64,000 nt of DNA from an uncultured bacterium (GCA_902801025.1 CADCGZ010000007.1:24642-88641); one strand, 5' to 3'. Counted from the first letter of the stretch, positions 8,025-16,183 are shown. The notes: generated by a model not told the origin, from the letters alone. Translations and numbers: made by a program.

Positions 8025-9715
8025 CCCCTGCCGTGATCGTGTCCGCACGAGCAACCCTCGTGGCCTTGGCTTCGCCGCATCTCGGCGATGAGATCTTCCG
8101 CGAGCGCGCCGACGGCGTCAAGACCGGCGTCGTCTGCGGCGGAAAGGAGATTCTGAAGCGCAGGCATCACCCACTTGCAGAACTGCGGCTGCCCTACGGA
8201 CGCGAGCCGCCCGTAGGCGCCAAGGCACTGGACGAGGCGCTGGACGGCGGCAAAGGGAAGGATCTTCTCGATCTCGGCACGGCCGCACTTCTTCGCGTAG
8301 AGCGCGACAAGCGCCCTCCGCCCGTCATCGGTGAAAGAGACATACGGGTCGTAGACGAGCGACGCGAGGTCGTAGGCCGCAGGGCCAAGGCGCATACCCT
8401 GGAAGTCGATGAACCTGGGCTTCCCGTTCTTCCAGAGGACATTCGTAGACTGGAAGTCGCGATGGACGAGCGCCTTCGGCTCCTTTTCGAGTATTTCAGC
8501 GACCTTTTCAAGCTCGGCTTCGACGTCCTTCGGCATTTCGCGCCGAAAGCGCGAGCCGAGGCAGTACTTGCGGAAAAGCCCCCTCTCCCACTCCCAGGTC
8601 TCGTCGTCGAAGCCGGGCAGGAGGTTGAGCTTGGCAAGCTCGGGGTCGTCGCCGAGCGCGTTGAAGCGCACAAGCTCCTCGACGACCTTGGCGTAGTCGT
8701 CGATGGACATCTTTTTCTCGCCGCCTGCGTCCTCGAGAACGAGGGCCTTGATGCCGGGCAGGTCGGCGAGCACCTCTGGGACGGGAACACCACGCGACTT
8801 GAGGAAGCGCGCGTGACCGGCGTAGAGACCGTTCTCGTCGCGGTTGCCGTCGTCGTAGAGTATGATTACGCCCTTGTCGCAGCGGAAGAACACGCGCTCG
8901 CTGCCACGTGCGCCGATGAACTCTACGCTGGAGTCAGGATTGGAGCCCGCCGCCTCAAGCGCGGCCTTCACCTGAGGGATGTCGGTGAAGGCGTTGTCGT
9001 CGCCGTCGCGGTTGAGATCAATGTAGCTCGGTATAGTGCCTGCGTCCGTCCACAGCATTTCGCGGCTCTTGACGGCCTTCACGAACTTGCCGTGCATCAT
9101 CGCGTCTTCGTAGGCCGACACGATGGAGGAAAAGCCCTCGGGTTTTACAAACTTCAGTATCTCCGGCTTGAGCACGGTGATGCCGCAATAAGTATAAGTG
9201 CCGTCGCAACCGGCGTCCTGGCTGCGCCAGTTGGTGACGAAGCCGCTCTCGGGCTCGACTTCTATCGTGCGAGGGCCAGACTCAGAGACGAGGGCGACGC
9301 CAAGGACGGCGGCGCTGTCAAAATTGCGCACCTTGTCGAGCGGGTTCGGCGCGTTCTCGACCACGATGTCGCCATTCACGAGATAGAACGGCTCGCCAGC
9401 GACCCACTCCCTGAGCGGGTTCAGCACGCCGCCGGTACCGAGGATCTCTGGCTCGTAGCTGACCTTGACCTTTACCTTGTCGCCAGCCGCCACTGCACCG
9501 CGCCGATAGCCGTCGGCCCAGGCCTTTACCTGCTCGTGCAGGCAGTGGGTGTTGAAGGCGATGTCGTCTACGCCCCAGGACCGGAGCATTGCGACGATGC
9601 GGCCGAGCATCGGCTCGCCCCACACGGGCATGAGTGGCTTCGGCGTAGCACACGTAAACGGCCTAAGCCGGGTGCCGTGGCCCGCCGCCAGGACAATCGC
9701 CTTGCGAACCTTCAT
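8021..9715 (-). CDS. Fused MurU-like nucleotidyltransferase and AmgK-like sugar kinase
   Basis: Residues 1-about 235 form a nucleotidyltransferase domain (AAGHGTRLRPFT, TPKPLMPVWG, LVNGDIVV, AGTIPSY). Residues about 255-540 form an aminoglycoside-phosphotransferase-fold kinase with ALVHRDFQSTNVLW as the catalytic loop and FIDFQGMRLG as the metal-binding motif; the DFQ variant is typical of AmgK. In Pseudomonas, AmgK phosphorylates MurNAc/GlcNAc at C1 and MurU makes UDP-MurNAc, bypassing de novo synthesis; there they are adjacent separate genes, here one polypeptide. The tail CSCGHDHGRG is Cys/His-rich and may bind metal. ATG 9715 is chosen because the family motif starts right after it and GGGGGA lies 10 bp upstream; ATG 9736 is an alternative. 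It is first gene of the operon to queA. Confidence 0.88.
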   Translation of the reverse strand: MKVRKAIVLAAGHGTRLRPFTCATPKPLMPVWGEPMLGRIVAMLRSWGVDDIAFNTHCLHEQVKAWADGYRRGAVAAGDKVKVKVSYEPEILGTGGVLNPLREWVAGEPFYLVNGDIVVENAPNPLDKVRNFDSAAVLGVALVSESGPRTIEVEPESGFVTNWRSQDAGCDGTYTYCGITVLKPEILKFVKPEGFSSIVSAYEDAMMHGKFVKAVKSREMLWTDAGTIPSYIDLNRDGDDNAFTDIPQVKAALEAAGSNPDSSVEFIGARGSERVFFRCDKGVIILYDDGNRDENGLYAGHARFLKSRGVPVPEVLADLPGIKALVLEDAGGEKKMSIDDYAKVVEELVRFNALGDDPELAKLNLLPGFDDETWEWERGLFRKYCLGSRFRREMPKDVEAELEKVAEILEKEPKALVHRDFQSTNVLWKNGKPRFIDFQGMRLGPAAYDLASLVYDPYVSFTDDGRRALVALYAKKCGRAEIEKILPFAAVQRLVQCLGAYGRLASVGQPQFCKWVMPALQNLLSAADDAGLDAVGALAEDLIAEMRRSQGHEGCSCGHDHGRG

Positions 9716-9748
9716 CTGCAATAAATCCCCCTGCATGTCATGCCGTAG

Positions 9749-9757
9749 ATTATACCA
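9749..9757 (-). promoter_or_regulatory. Extended -10 promoter of the murU-amgK operon
   Basis: The minus strand reads TGGTATAAT (TATAAT at 9749-9754) with no convincing -35. It lies 12 nt before ATG 9736 and 33 nt before the preferred ATG 9715, which has a GGGGGA Shine-Dalgarno. Confidence 0.55.
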
Positions 9758-9792
9758 TAAGTCAGTCGCATTTCACAGCCCAAGTTAAACCT

Positions 9793-10602
9793 TTAGCGGT
9801 AAACCGAGCGCGGACGCTGCATCTTGACCTTTGGCTCTTCGAGGAAAAGCGAATACCATTGGTCGCCGATCCCCGAGTTGCTGAAATGGGCGACCTTGTT
9901 GTTCATGAGGCACTCGTGGTTGCGCTTCAAGGTCGCGTCGTCGGAGTTCTTGAGCGCCTCCGTGAGCGCCTTGAACGCCTCGTCGACCTTGCCGCGATTG
10001 ACGAGTATCCAGCTCCATGTCGCGGCAAGAAGAACGTTCTGGTTGTAGCGGAGCCGACGAACGCCCTTGCGGTATGTCTTCTCCATCTCCGCGATCTCCT
10101 CTCCCCGCATCTGCTGGCGGGCGAGCTTGATTGCGACGGTAGTCGGGTCGAGGAACATCGCCTTCGGCATCAGCTCGTCTACGCGCTTGAAGTCCTTGAT
10201 CATCCAGTTGAGCTGGAGCTGCGCGGTCGCCATCTGGCGCTCGATCATAGGCACCCAAAGGCGGTACTTGCGGAGGTTCTCGGTCTCGGCAAGCGCCTCC
10301 TTCACGAAAATGCGCGTATCGTCGGCGATCTCCTTCTGCGCGGCCTGGATCGACCCCGGCGGGCGCATCTGCCAGCGCTGCATCTTCTGCTGAAGCCGCT
10401 TCTGCCCGCCTTCCAGTATGCCCTGCACCTTCGCCATGTCGGCCTTGACCTTCCGCTGGATGAAAAAGCCGAACGCCGCCTGGAAGACGCCAAACGAAAC
10501 TAGGCCGAGGAAGATGCTCCACCCCATGCCGAGATCTGCGGCGTAGTGCGCCGCAGAGAAGCCGCCAAGAGCGACGGCAATCGCGATGAACAATGTAATC
10601 AT
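9793..10602 (-). CDS. Membrane-anchored TPR-like hypothetical protein (269 aa)
   Basis: Two hydrophobic helices near the N-terminus (MITLFIAIAVALGGFSAAHY and MGWSIFLGLVSFGVFQAAFGF) form a membrane hairpin, followed by a long helical cytoplasmic region beginning with a charged coiled-coil-like stretch (residues about 50-130). From residue 130 onward the helices resemble TPR-type pairs (AIKLARQQMRGEE, NQNVLLAATWSWIL, KVDEAFKALTEALK). I do not recognise a family, but the architecture suits a scaffold or assembly factor at the inner membrane. The gene stands alone, 36 bp after the stop of mtaD and about 77 bp before the next start. It carries an extended -10 box only 6 nt before its ATG and no Shine-Dalgarno, so the message should be leaderless. 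Confidence 0.85.
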   Translation of the reverse strand: MITLFIAIAVALGGFSAAHYAADLGMGWSIFLGLVSFGVFQAAFGFFIQRKVKADMAKVQGILEGGQKRLQQKMQRWQMRPPGSIQAAQKEIADDTRIFVKEALAETENLRKYRLWVPMIERQMATAQLQLNWMIKDFKRVDELMPKAMFLDPTTVAIKLARQQMRGEEIAEMEKTYRKGVRRLRYNQNVLLAATWSWILVNRGKVDEAFKALTEALKNSDDATLKRNHECLMNNKVAHFSNSGIGDQWYSLFLEEPKVKMQRPRSVYR

Positions 10603-10608
10603 GTTGGT

Positions 10609-10617
10609 ATTATACCA
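10609..10617 (-). promoter_or_regulatory. Leaderless-type promoter of the TPR-like membrane protein gene
   Basis: The minus strand reads TGGTATAAT with the TATAAT at 10609-10614. Only ACCAAC separates it from the ATG at 10602, so transcription should start at or within a base or two of the start codon. Confidence 0.6.
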
Positions 10618-10637
10618 TAAATTCCCGCTGTGGAGAT

Positions 10638-11876
10638 TTACCCCTGGATGAGGTTTTGCACCGCTGCGAGAAATGTCTCCTTGGACGCCTTCGCGTCGAT
10701 CTGCGGGAAAGCACCGTGGTCGTAGAGCACTTCGCCGCCGACTATCGTCTCAATGACATCGCTCGCGTGCATCGAATGGACGACGATATTCGGAAGGTCG
10801 AAGCAAGGCGTGAGGTGCAGGCGATCCAAGTCAACGATACAGAAATCGGCCTTCTTCCCGACGGAAATCTCGCCAATGTCATCACGCCCAAGCGCCTTTG
10901 CGCCGTTCTTCGTCGCCATCTCGATGATGTCCCACGGCGAGAGGGCTGTAGGGTCGTTTGCAAGCCCCTTGTGGATCAACGAGGCGAGATGCATCTCCTC
11001 GAACATGTCGAGGTTGTCGTTCGAGGCAGTGCCATCCGTCCCGAGCGCGACATTCACGCCAAGCTCCATCGCCCTGGGCACGCGCGCAAAGCCGCTTCCA
11101 AGCTTCATGTTGCTCGTCGGGTTGTGGACGAGCGAGACTCCCTTCTCGGCCATGATCCTGAAGTCGTCGTCAGTGCACCACACGCAGTGCGCGGCATATC
11201 CGCCGCGGTCGAGAAGACCCGTATCTGCAAGATATGCAATCGGCGTCTTGCCGTGGCGGGCGATGCACTCCTCGTGCTCCTTCTTCGTCTCGCTCACGTG
11301 GACATGAAGCGGACGCTTAAGTTCCTTGTTCGCCGCCGCTAGCGCGCGGCAGAACTTCTCGTCGGTAAGATACTCGGAATGGACGCAGATATCGGCGACA
11401 ATGTGACCGCCAAGCGGCGTCTTGGCAAAGTCTATGCATTCGTCAAGTCGGCCTGGAACGAATGAAAGCCCGACCCTGCACATGTTGCCGCGCATACCTG
11501 TTACCGCAAGCGCATCAGCGCCTGCGCGAGTGTGCTCGTACATGTCCGCGACGCATGTCGTGCCGCCTGCAAGCATTTCCATTGCGCCCCATGTCATTCC
11601 TGCGGCGACGTCTGCATCCGTCATCTTCGCCTCGATGGGGAAGATCGCCTCTTCGAGCCAGCGCTGAAGCGGAAGTCCGCCGCCTATCCCGCGCACAAGC
11701 GTCATCGGCGCATGGCAATGGCAGTTCACGAGCCCGGGGATAACGAGGTGCGATTGGCGTGTCGTACTTGGCGCGGGACGCAAGTCAATCTTTGCGATCG
11801 TGTCGCCCTCGATCTCGATCGAGCCGAATCCGACAGTTCGATTCGGCAGAAGCATAAAGACGTTTTCAAGTTTCAT
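10638..11876 (-). CDS. mtaD: 5-methylthioadenosine/S-adenosylhomocysteine deaminase (amidohydrolase)
   Basis: A 412-residue cytoplasmic amidohydrolase with the metal-site motifs in order: VNCHCHAPMTLVRG (about residue 56), LHVHVSETKKE (about residue 195), AAHCVW and GTDGTASNDNLDMF (about residue 280). The WLEEAIFPIEAKMT segment is characteristic of the MtaD/SAH-deaminase group within the TRZ/ATZ family. It deaminates S-adenosylhomocysteine or methylthioadenosine to the inosyl forms in the SAM recycling pathway. Start ATG 11876 has a good Shine-Dalgarno (AAAGGAG, 8 nt spacing). A dispersed 40-bp repeat separates it from the upstream hydrolase gene. Substrate choice between MTA, SAH and related adenosines cannot be settled from sequence. 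Confidence 0.92.
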   Translation of the reverse strand: MKLENVFMLLPNRTVGFGSIEIEGDTIAKIDLRPAPSTTRQSHLVIPGLVNCHCHAPMTLVRGIGGGLPLQRWLEEAIFPIEAKMTDADVAAGMTWGAMEMLAGGTTCVADMYEHTRAGADALAVTGMRGNMCRVGLSFVPGRLDECIDFAKTPLGGHIVADICVHSEYLTDEKFCRALAAANKELKRPLHVHVSETKKEHEECIARHGKTPIAYLADTGLLDRGGYAAHCVWCTDDDFRIMAEKGVSLVHNPTSNMKLGSGFARVPRAMELGVNVALGTDGTASNDNLDMFEEMHLASLIHKGLANDPTALSPWDIIEMATKNGAKALGRDDIGEISVGKKADFCIVDLDRLHLTPCFDLPNIVVHSMHASDVIETIVGGEVLYDHGAFPQIDAKASKETFLAAVQNLIQG

Positions 11877-11900
11877 TTATGTTCTCCTTTTAAGAGTTTT

Positions 11901-11940
11901 TTAACGCAGAGACGCAGGGACGCAGAGTGCGCAGAGTTTC
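11901..11940. repeat. Dispersed ACGCAGAG-type repeat, copy 1
   Basis: A short run of direct ACGCAGAG/ACGCAGGG units (ttaacgcagagacgcaggga, continuing to 11940) between the hydrolase stop and the mtaD start. A second copy in the opposite orientation lies within the ELM1-like gene at 24151-24190. Repeats of this form, translating to NAETQRRRE, are known to be scattered in several bacterial genomes. Confidence 0.75.
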
Positions 11941-12592
11941 AAGGACTAGGCTTATTAACAGCTGAAACGGCGGCATCGATCGATTCGGGGATAATGATCG
12001 GCAAGGCGTGTTCAGAGCCAGGGACTATCGTCACCGACGCCTGCGGAAATATCGACTTGAGGTACGCGGCGTTTTCGGCGCGCACGATTCCGTCGCGCTC
12101 GCTCTGGAAGATCGCGACCGGGCACTTGAGCCGCCCCGACGCCTTTAGTTCCTCAAGCTCTGCGCGTAGATCAGTCTCACGCAAGTATTCTAGCCCTCTG
12201 GCGAGATTCCTCTCCTCGTCGAGCATGTATGGATTCGGCTTGCCGTCGGGAATTCCGAAGAACCCTTCGCCATGCGTCATCTTGAGTCCTAACTCGAGCG
12301 CGGCAAGTCGCCTCTCCGACATCCCCGCCCAGTCGTTGTCCTTCATCATCCTCGCCGTCGCCGCGACAAGCACGAGCCCCTTTATCTTCTCGGGGTACGC
12401 CACAGCGAGACGAAGCGCGGCACTCCCACCCATAGACCACCCTACAAGAACGACTTCGTCCTCCGCCTCTACCGCCTTTTCTGGAAGACCTTCCAGCTGC
12501 TCGACGTATGAGAACACGCGGTCGCGCGGAAACGCGCAAAGATCCCACGCCTGCACGCTCGCGGACCAGCCGTTAAGGACAAAGGTCTTCAC
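11939..12592 (-). CDS. BioH-like alpha/beta hydrolase
   Basis: A 217-residue cytoplasmic alpha/beta hydrolase with the nucleophile elbow GWSMGGSAAL at about residue 50. The probable acid is in FQSERDGIV (about residue 168) and the His in PGSEHALP (about residue 196). The N-terminal NGWSASVQAWD resembles BioH and BioG proteins, which hydrolyse pimeloyl-ACP methyl ester in biotin synthesis. No other biotin gene is present in the window, so a general carboxylesterase role remains possible. The start overlaps the 3' end of coaB by 20 bp, indicating an operon with translational coupling. The stop codon abuts a dispersed repeat that fills the gap to mtaD. Confidence 0.85.
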   Translation of the reverse strand: MKTFVLNGWSASVQAWDLCAFPRDRVFSYVEQLEGLPEKAVEAEDEVVLVGWSMGGSAALRLAVAYPEKIKGLVLVAATARMMKDNDWAGMSERRLAALELGLKMTHGEGFFGIPDGKPNPYMLDEERNLARGLEYLRETDLRAELEELKASGRLKCPVAIFQSERDGIVRAENAAYLKSIFPQASVTIVPGSEHALPIIIPESIDAAVSAVNKPSP

Positions 12593-13256
12593 ATTCCCTC
12601 ACGATCCGCCGCGCAACGGCGAGCTTGGTCATAAGCGGCAGACGGTCGACTGAGCCGTCTTTTCGAACAAGAGTCACGCGATTGGTGTCGACGCCAAAAC
12701 CAGAGCCCTTCTCCGTGACGTCGTTAGCGACGATCATGTCGAGGTTCTTCTCGCGGCACTTGCGCCGCGCTTCCGCGATGACGTCGTTTGTCTCGGCGGC
12801 GAAGCCCACAAGATAAGTGGGCGAGTGGATGATTGGGCGAGTGGGTGATTGGGCGGTTTTTGTTCTGCGACCAATCTCCTTGAGGATGTCGGGATTGCGG
12901 ACGAGCTTGAGCGTGTCGGACATCTGCCCCTTTTTTAGCTTCCTCGGCGCGCATTTCGCCGGCCGCCAGTCCGCAACTGCCGCCGTGGCAACAAAGATGG
13001 TTGGCTTTCCGCTCTTGGCTTTCGCCATCTCTTCTTCAACGGCGGCGAGCATATCTCTCGCGCTCGTCACGTCGATTCGCCTGACGCCCTTCGGCGTCTT
13101 GAGTGACACAGGTCCGGCCACAAGGACGACTTCATGCCCGCGCATCGCCGCAACGCGTGCGACGGCGAAGCCCATCTTGCCGGTCGAAGGGTTCGAAAGA
13201 AACCTCACCGGATCGAGATATTCGCGCGTCGGGCCAGCTGTTACGACAAACTTCAT
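12573..13256 (-). CDS. coaB: Phosphopantothenate-cysteine ligase, stand-alone CoaB
   Basis: Joins phosphopantothenate and cysteine in coenzyme A synthesis. Motifs of the CoaB half of the usual Dfp fusion are clear: TAGPTREYLDPVRFLSN at the N-terminus, PSTGKMG, ATAAVADW (about residue 90), LVGFAAET and MIVANDV. The CoaC decarboxylase half is missing here and must be encoded elsewhere. Residues about 134-147 contain an atypical Ser/Thr/Pro-rich segment encoded by a 16-bp tandem repeat, inserted between the nucleotide-binding lobe and LVGFAAET. The gene lies 3 bp after the small exported-protein gene and overlaps the downstream hydrolase by 20 bp. At 227 residues, its length is normal for a lone CoaB plus the insertion. 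Confidence 0.93.
   Translation of the reverse strand: MKFVVTAGPTREYLDPVRFLSNPSTGKMGFAVARVAAMRGHEVVLVAGPVSLKTPKGVRRIDVTSARDMLAAVEEEMAKAKSGKPTIFVATAAVADWRPAKCAPRKLKKGQMSDTLKLVRNPDILKEIGRRTKTAQSPTRPIIHSPTYLVGFAAETNDVIAEARRKCREKNLDMIVANDVTEKGSGFGVDTNRVTLVRKDGSVDRLPLMTKLAVARRIVRECEDLCP
12817..12856. repeat. 16-bp tandem repeat translated within coaB
   Basis: Two and a half copies of a 16-bp unit (GTGGATGATTGGGCGA with one or two substitutions) run head to tail at 12817-12824, 12825-12840 and 12841-12856. The block is read in frame as Ser/Pro/Thr-rich sequence in coaB. Because 16 is not a multiple of three, each copy is read in a different frame. Confidence 0.8.
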
Positions 13257-13259
13257 CGC

Positions 13260-13709
13260 TCATTCCTTGTTGAAGGGCTGCGACCCGCCCTGCGCAAAGA
13301 AGCCGAGCTTCTCCGCCTTCAGCGCCGCCTCCATAAAGGAAAGACGGTCCTTCTCCGCAAGTCGCCATACCTCGGCGGCGGTCAACGACGGCTTCGGACC
13401 GATTAAGGGACAACCCGACGCGGCGACGAGCATACGGACGGCGACAGGCGTAACGTCTGCGCCGTCGTGAAACCACTGCCCGCCCTTCTGCGTCGACACG
13501 AGCGACACGGCGCGGCTCGTCGTGCTCATGCCGTTCGTCGCGTACAATTCAACAAACGCGACCGCCGCGCATGTAAGGACAACCTCGTTCGTAGACGCGA
13601 GCGAGATCGCGTGGTCGACTTCGTTCTGCACGCTCGGCTCGAGGACGTCTTCGTCCACGAGCGGCTGTGCAGTTATGACTGCGGCGGCGACTATGAGAGA
13701 GCAGAACAT
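13260..13709 (-). CDS. Small exported hypothetical protein (149 aa)
   Basis: Starts with a hydrophobic signal segment (MFCSLIVAAAVITAQPL) and continues as a mostly helical Ala/Val/Thr-rich domain with one or two cysteines (VLTCAAVAFVELY, LVAASGCPLIGPK). No family was recognised. The ATG at 13709 overlaps the 3' end of the HD hydrolase gene by 19 bp, and the stop lies 3 bp before coaB, so it is embedded in the HD hydrolase-coaB-hydrolase operon. The frame remains open upstream to 13841, but that part falls over the HD gene and looks spurious. Its function may be linked to the envelope, judging only from the signal segment. Confidence 0.75.
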   Translation of the reverse strand: MFCSLIVAAAVITAQPLVDEDVLEPSVQNEVDHAISLASTNEVVLTCAAVAFVELYATNGMSTTSRAVSLVSTQKGGQWFHDGADVTPVAVRMLVAASGCPLIGPKPSLTAAEVWRLAEKDRLSFMEAALKAEKLGFFAQGGSQPFNKE

Positions 13710-14467
13710 GCGAGGTCGCAGAGTTTGTCGATCGACGGGTCGTCCGTCAGCTGGTGGAGGAAATTGCGGCGGAACTCGAGATGATCGCGCTCGCGGCAGA
13801 TGCGCCGCGAAGTCTGGTAATGAAGCCCTGAAAGCATCCAACCGACCTGGATCAAGACGAAGTCGGAAAGCGACTTTATGTCCTGGTAGTCGACGGGAAC
13901 CAGTTTCGCTATGCAGTCGACCACGACGGGGTTCGGCGGGGCGTTGACAGCGAGGTTCCAGAACGCGCGGGAGTCGCCCTTCCAGTCGGTGTGCTCAACC
14001 TGGTCTTCGAGAACGCGAAAGATGTCGAGCTTGTCGGCGTCGCGCACCGTGTGCGAACAGACCTCGGTGAGCTTGTCGAGCCCTTCCGGGATGTCGCGCC
14101 TGTTGTGATAGAGGACGGCATTCAAGATCGCGTCGCGCTTGCGCGCGTCGGGAACAAGCGCATCAAGCCAGCCCTTCTCCTTCACGATGTCGTGCGAAAA
14201 GACGGCGTGGTCCACCGAGTCGGAATCGCGGAAAGTGTTATAGACCTTTATCTGCTCATAGCGCCCAGTGTCGTGGAGAAGCGCCGCGGCAAGAGCGGCC
14301 TCGCGCGTCTCGGCGTCGAACTTCTCGCCGTCGGCGATTAGTTCTGCGTTCTTCACGACAAACCCGGTGTGGATGCGTTTAAGGCGCATCAGCTTCGGCA
14401 GGGTCCCGTCCGGTTCCCTGTATCCGTCGACATATCCGTCGTAGAGCTTTGTCAGTTCCTCAAGCAT
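13691..14467 (-). CDS. HD-domain phosphohydrolase
   Basis: A 258-residue soluble HD-superfamily protein. The metal ligands appear as IHTGFVVKN (about residue 33), ALLHDTGRYEQ (HD pair, about residue 68), HAVFSHDIV (about residue 92) and TVRDADKLDIFRVLE (final Asp, about residue 143). The pattern matches a common PVC/Bacteroidota group of small HD hydrolases of unknown substrate. It opens an operon running into the exported protein, coaB and the BioH-like gene, with overlaps at each junction. It starts 7 bp after the stop of the upstream 125-residue membrane-protein gene. The substrate (nucleotide or phosphoester) is not deducible. Confidence 0.88.
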   Translation of the reverse strand: MLEELTKLYDGYVDGYREPDGTLPKLMRLKRIHTGFVVKNAELIADGEKFDAETREAALAAALLHDTGRYEQIKVYNTFRDSDSVDHAVFSHDIVKEKGWLDALVPDARKRDAILNAVLYHNRRDIPEGLDKLTEVCSHTVRDADKLDIFRVLEDQVEHTDWKGDSRAFWNLAVNAPPNPVVVDCIAKLVPVDYQDIKSLSDFVLIQVGWMLSGLHYQTSRRICRERDHLEFRRNFLHQLTDDPSIDKLCDLACSALS

Positions 14468-14474
14468 CGCAGAC

Positions 14475-14852
14475 TTACTCCGAAATCCTTACGCTAACGG
14501 CGCCTGTTCCCTTGCGAGGGGCGGGCGCTTCGCCTGTCTGGTGCATCTCGATCTTCGACGGCTTGGCAACCAAATCCTTCACGCGTCGCTTCGCGCCGTC
14601 GTCGGCAGCAAGGAAATACCACGCCGCAAACACGGCGGCGGCGAACAGCACGACAAAAAGAACAAGCTTTAAGGCAGCAGACAGCTTCCCTCCGTCACTC
14701 TTGTCGCGCTTCTTCGTCCCCGCCTCGTGCAACGAGATGGGCGTTATGCCTTGGCGGCGCAATTCCGAATACACAGCATTGCGATCGGCGACTTCGATAG
14801 TCGTCTCGGCCATCTTGCCGTCGGCGGTTCTGTATGCTACGTCGAATTTCAT
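14475..14852 (-). CDS. Single-pass membrane hypothetical protein (125 aa)
   Basis: Residues 1-45 form a small domain with a type II secretion/pilus-like look (YRTADGKMAETTIEVADRN, then YSELRRQGITPISLHEA), similar to the short N-terminal segments found in GspF/PilC-type proteins. A single transmembrane helix (LVLFVVLFAAAVFAAWYFLA, about residues 63-82) is followed by a basic C-terminal tail. No catalytic motif is visible. It has its own extended -10 promoter 26 nt upstream and a Shine-Dalgarno (GAAGAGGA). Its ATG overlaps the 3' end of the MATE gene by 4 bp. It precedes the HD hydrolase gene by 7 bp. Confidence 0.78.
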   Translation of the reverse strand: MKFDVAYRTADGKMAETTIEVADRNAVYSELRRQGITPISLHEAGTKKRDKSDGGKLSAALKLVLFVVLFAAAVFAAWYFLAADDGAKRRVKDLVAKPSKIEMHQTGEAPAPRKGTGAVSVRISE

Positions 14853-16183
14853 ACAAGCTTTATCCTCTTCCAGCCACCATTATACCATCTTACGAGCGTC
14901 CCTGCACAGATTACCACAACGTAAACGACCATAGTCCCCCAAAGCGCCGTCATCGTGTTGTGCCATTTCGCGACCACCCAGACGAGCGGCAGCCAAAGCC
15001 CGAAGGCGCACAAAGTCATCCACCACATGACGAAGTGCGTGTCACCCGCGCCCTTTAACGCGCCTGAGACGATGACGTCCGTCGCGTCGAACACCTGCCA
15101 CGCAGCCATCAGCAAGAAGAGCCAGAAGCCAAGGGCGTAGAACGTCGAGAGCCGCACGCCTGGAGAAGCGAAGAGCGAGAGGATCGGCCGGCAGAAGGCG
15201 ACTGCGAGGGCCGAAAGGACGGCGACGAGCGAAAGCCCGAGGAAGAGCGTCCGCATCGCATCGCGGTGCGCCGCGGCGGAATCGCCGCGCCCTTGGGCCT
15301 GGCCTACAAGAGTGGCGGCGCATATCGAAAAACCCTCCATCGGCGCAAAGAGGAAATAGTTCACCTTGAAGCAGGCGTTCGAGACAGCGAACTCCTGATC
15401 GCCGATGCGACCGGTGACAAAGACAAAGATCGTGAACGAGAGGATGTTTAGAGCCGAATATGCACCGCTGGGGATGCCATAGCGAAGCACCTTCCCGACG
15501 AGTGGCCATAGGCGCGGCACATCTGCCGCGCCGCCGCCATGAAGGCCGCGAAGGTCGCGCTCGACGCACCACGCGAGAACGCCCCACTGAACAAACATCG
15601 CCGCGACCGTCGCGTACGCTGCGCCGGCCATGCCGAGACGCGGGCAGCCGCAAAGCCCAAATATCAGGATCGGGTCGAGCGCGATGTTCACGGCGTTGCC
15701 GAGGACATTCACCCAGAAGACAAGACGCGTCTTCCCTCGTCCTGTGAAGTACGACGAAGCCGCCATCTGGCCGCAAAGCGCAATCGCCCCGACCGAGACG
15801 ATGGCATAATAGGAAGACGCGCGCGCGACGACAGCCGGATTTTCCGACATGAACGGGGCGACCATAAGCCCGAGCGGAATTATCGCAATCGCTAGAATGC
15901 CGGCAGCGAGCGTTATGACAAGCCCTGCGCGGTAGCTCATCCTAATGCCGCGCGAATCGTCCGCACCATGATACTGCGCGACGAAAGTCCCCGAATACGC
16001 GACGACCGACTGGAAAAAACCCATCACAAGTATCGCGAGCATCGACGCGGGGAGCGACGCCTCCAAACTCTCAAGCGACTCGCGCGCAAGGAACACTCCG
16101 TCGACAAACTGCATGATCGCGTTGTTGACCATGCCGAGCGCAAGCGGCCAGACAAGCCGCAATATCTCAAGATACCGCTTCAT
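14849..16183 (-). CDS. MATE-family multidrug/toxin exporter
   Basis: A 444-residue inner-membrane protein with about 12 hydrophobic segments and the MATE layout: an N-terminal ILRLVWPLALGMVNNAIMQFVD helix (shown in part), SVVAYSGTFVAQYHG, and an equivalent second half (LNILSFTIFVFVTG, AATLVGQAQGRGD). Such transporters exchange cationic drugs or metabolites for Na+ or H+. The ATG at 16183 overlaps the 3' end of the histidine kinase gene by 17 bp, so the two are probably co-expressed; the open frame continuing upstream to 16471 is not MATE sequence. Its stop overlaps the start of the 125-residue protein gene. The substrate is unknown. Confidence 0.92.
   Translation of the reverse strand: MKRYLEILRLVWPLALGMVNNAIMQFVDGVFLARESLESLEASLPASMLAILVMGFFQSVVAYSGTFVAQYHGADDSRGIRMSYRAGLVITLAAGILAIAIIPLGLMVAPFMSENPAVVARASSYYAIVSVGAIALCGQMAASSYFTGRGKTRLVFWVNVLGNAVNIALDPILIFGLCGCPRLGMAGAAYATVAAMFVQWGVLAWCVERDLRGLHGGGAADVPRLWPLVGKVLRYGIPSGAYSALNILSFTIFVFVTGRIGDQEFAVSNACFKVNYFLFAPMEGFSICAATLVGQAQGRGDSAAAHRDAMRTLFLGLSLVAVLSALAVAFCRPILSLFASPGVRLSTFYALGFWLFLLMAAWQVFDATDVIVSGALKGAGDTHFVMWWMTLCAFGLWLPLVWVVAKWHNTMTALWGTMVVYVVVICAGTLVRWYNGGWKRIKLV
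14879..14887 (-). promoter_or_regulatory. Extended -10 promoter before the 125-aa membrane protein
   Basis: TGGTATAAT on the minus strand with TATAAT at 14879-14884, inside the 3' end of the MATE gene. It is followed by a 26-nt spacer containing GAAGAGGA, a conventional Shine-Dalgarno, before ATG 14852. This is a leadered counterpart to the leaderless-type promoters in the window. Confidence 0.5.

Noticed and set aside
5718..9724. Long plus-strand open frames (up to about 640 codons) opposite the rsgA, 700-aa and MurU-AmgK genes
   Set aside because: They are antisense to well-supported genes, have Arg/Leu/Val-rich composition with no domains, and reflect the high GC content of the region.
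13710..13841. Upstream extension of the small exported protein gene
   Set aside because: The extension overlaps the HD hydrolase frame and would bury the signal peptide.
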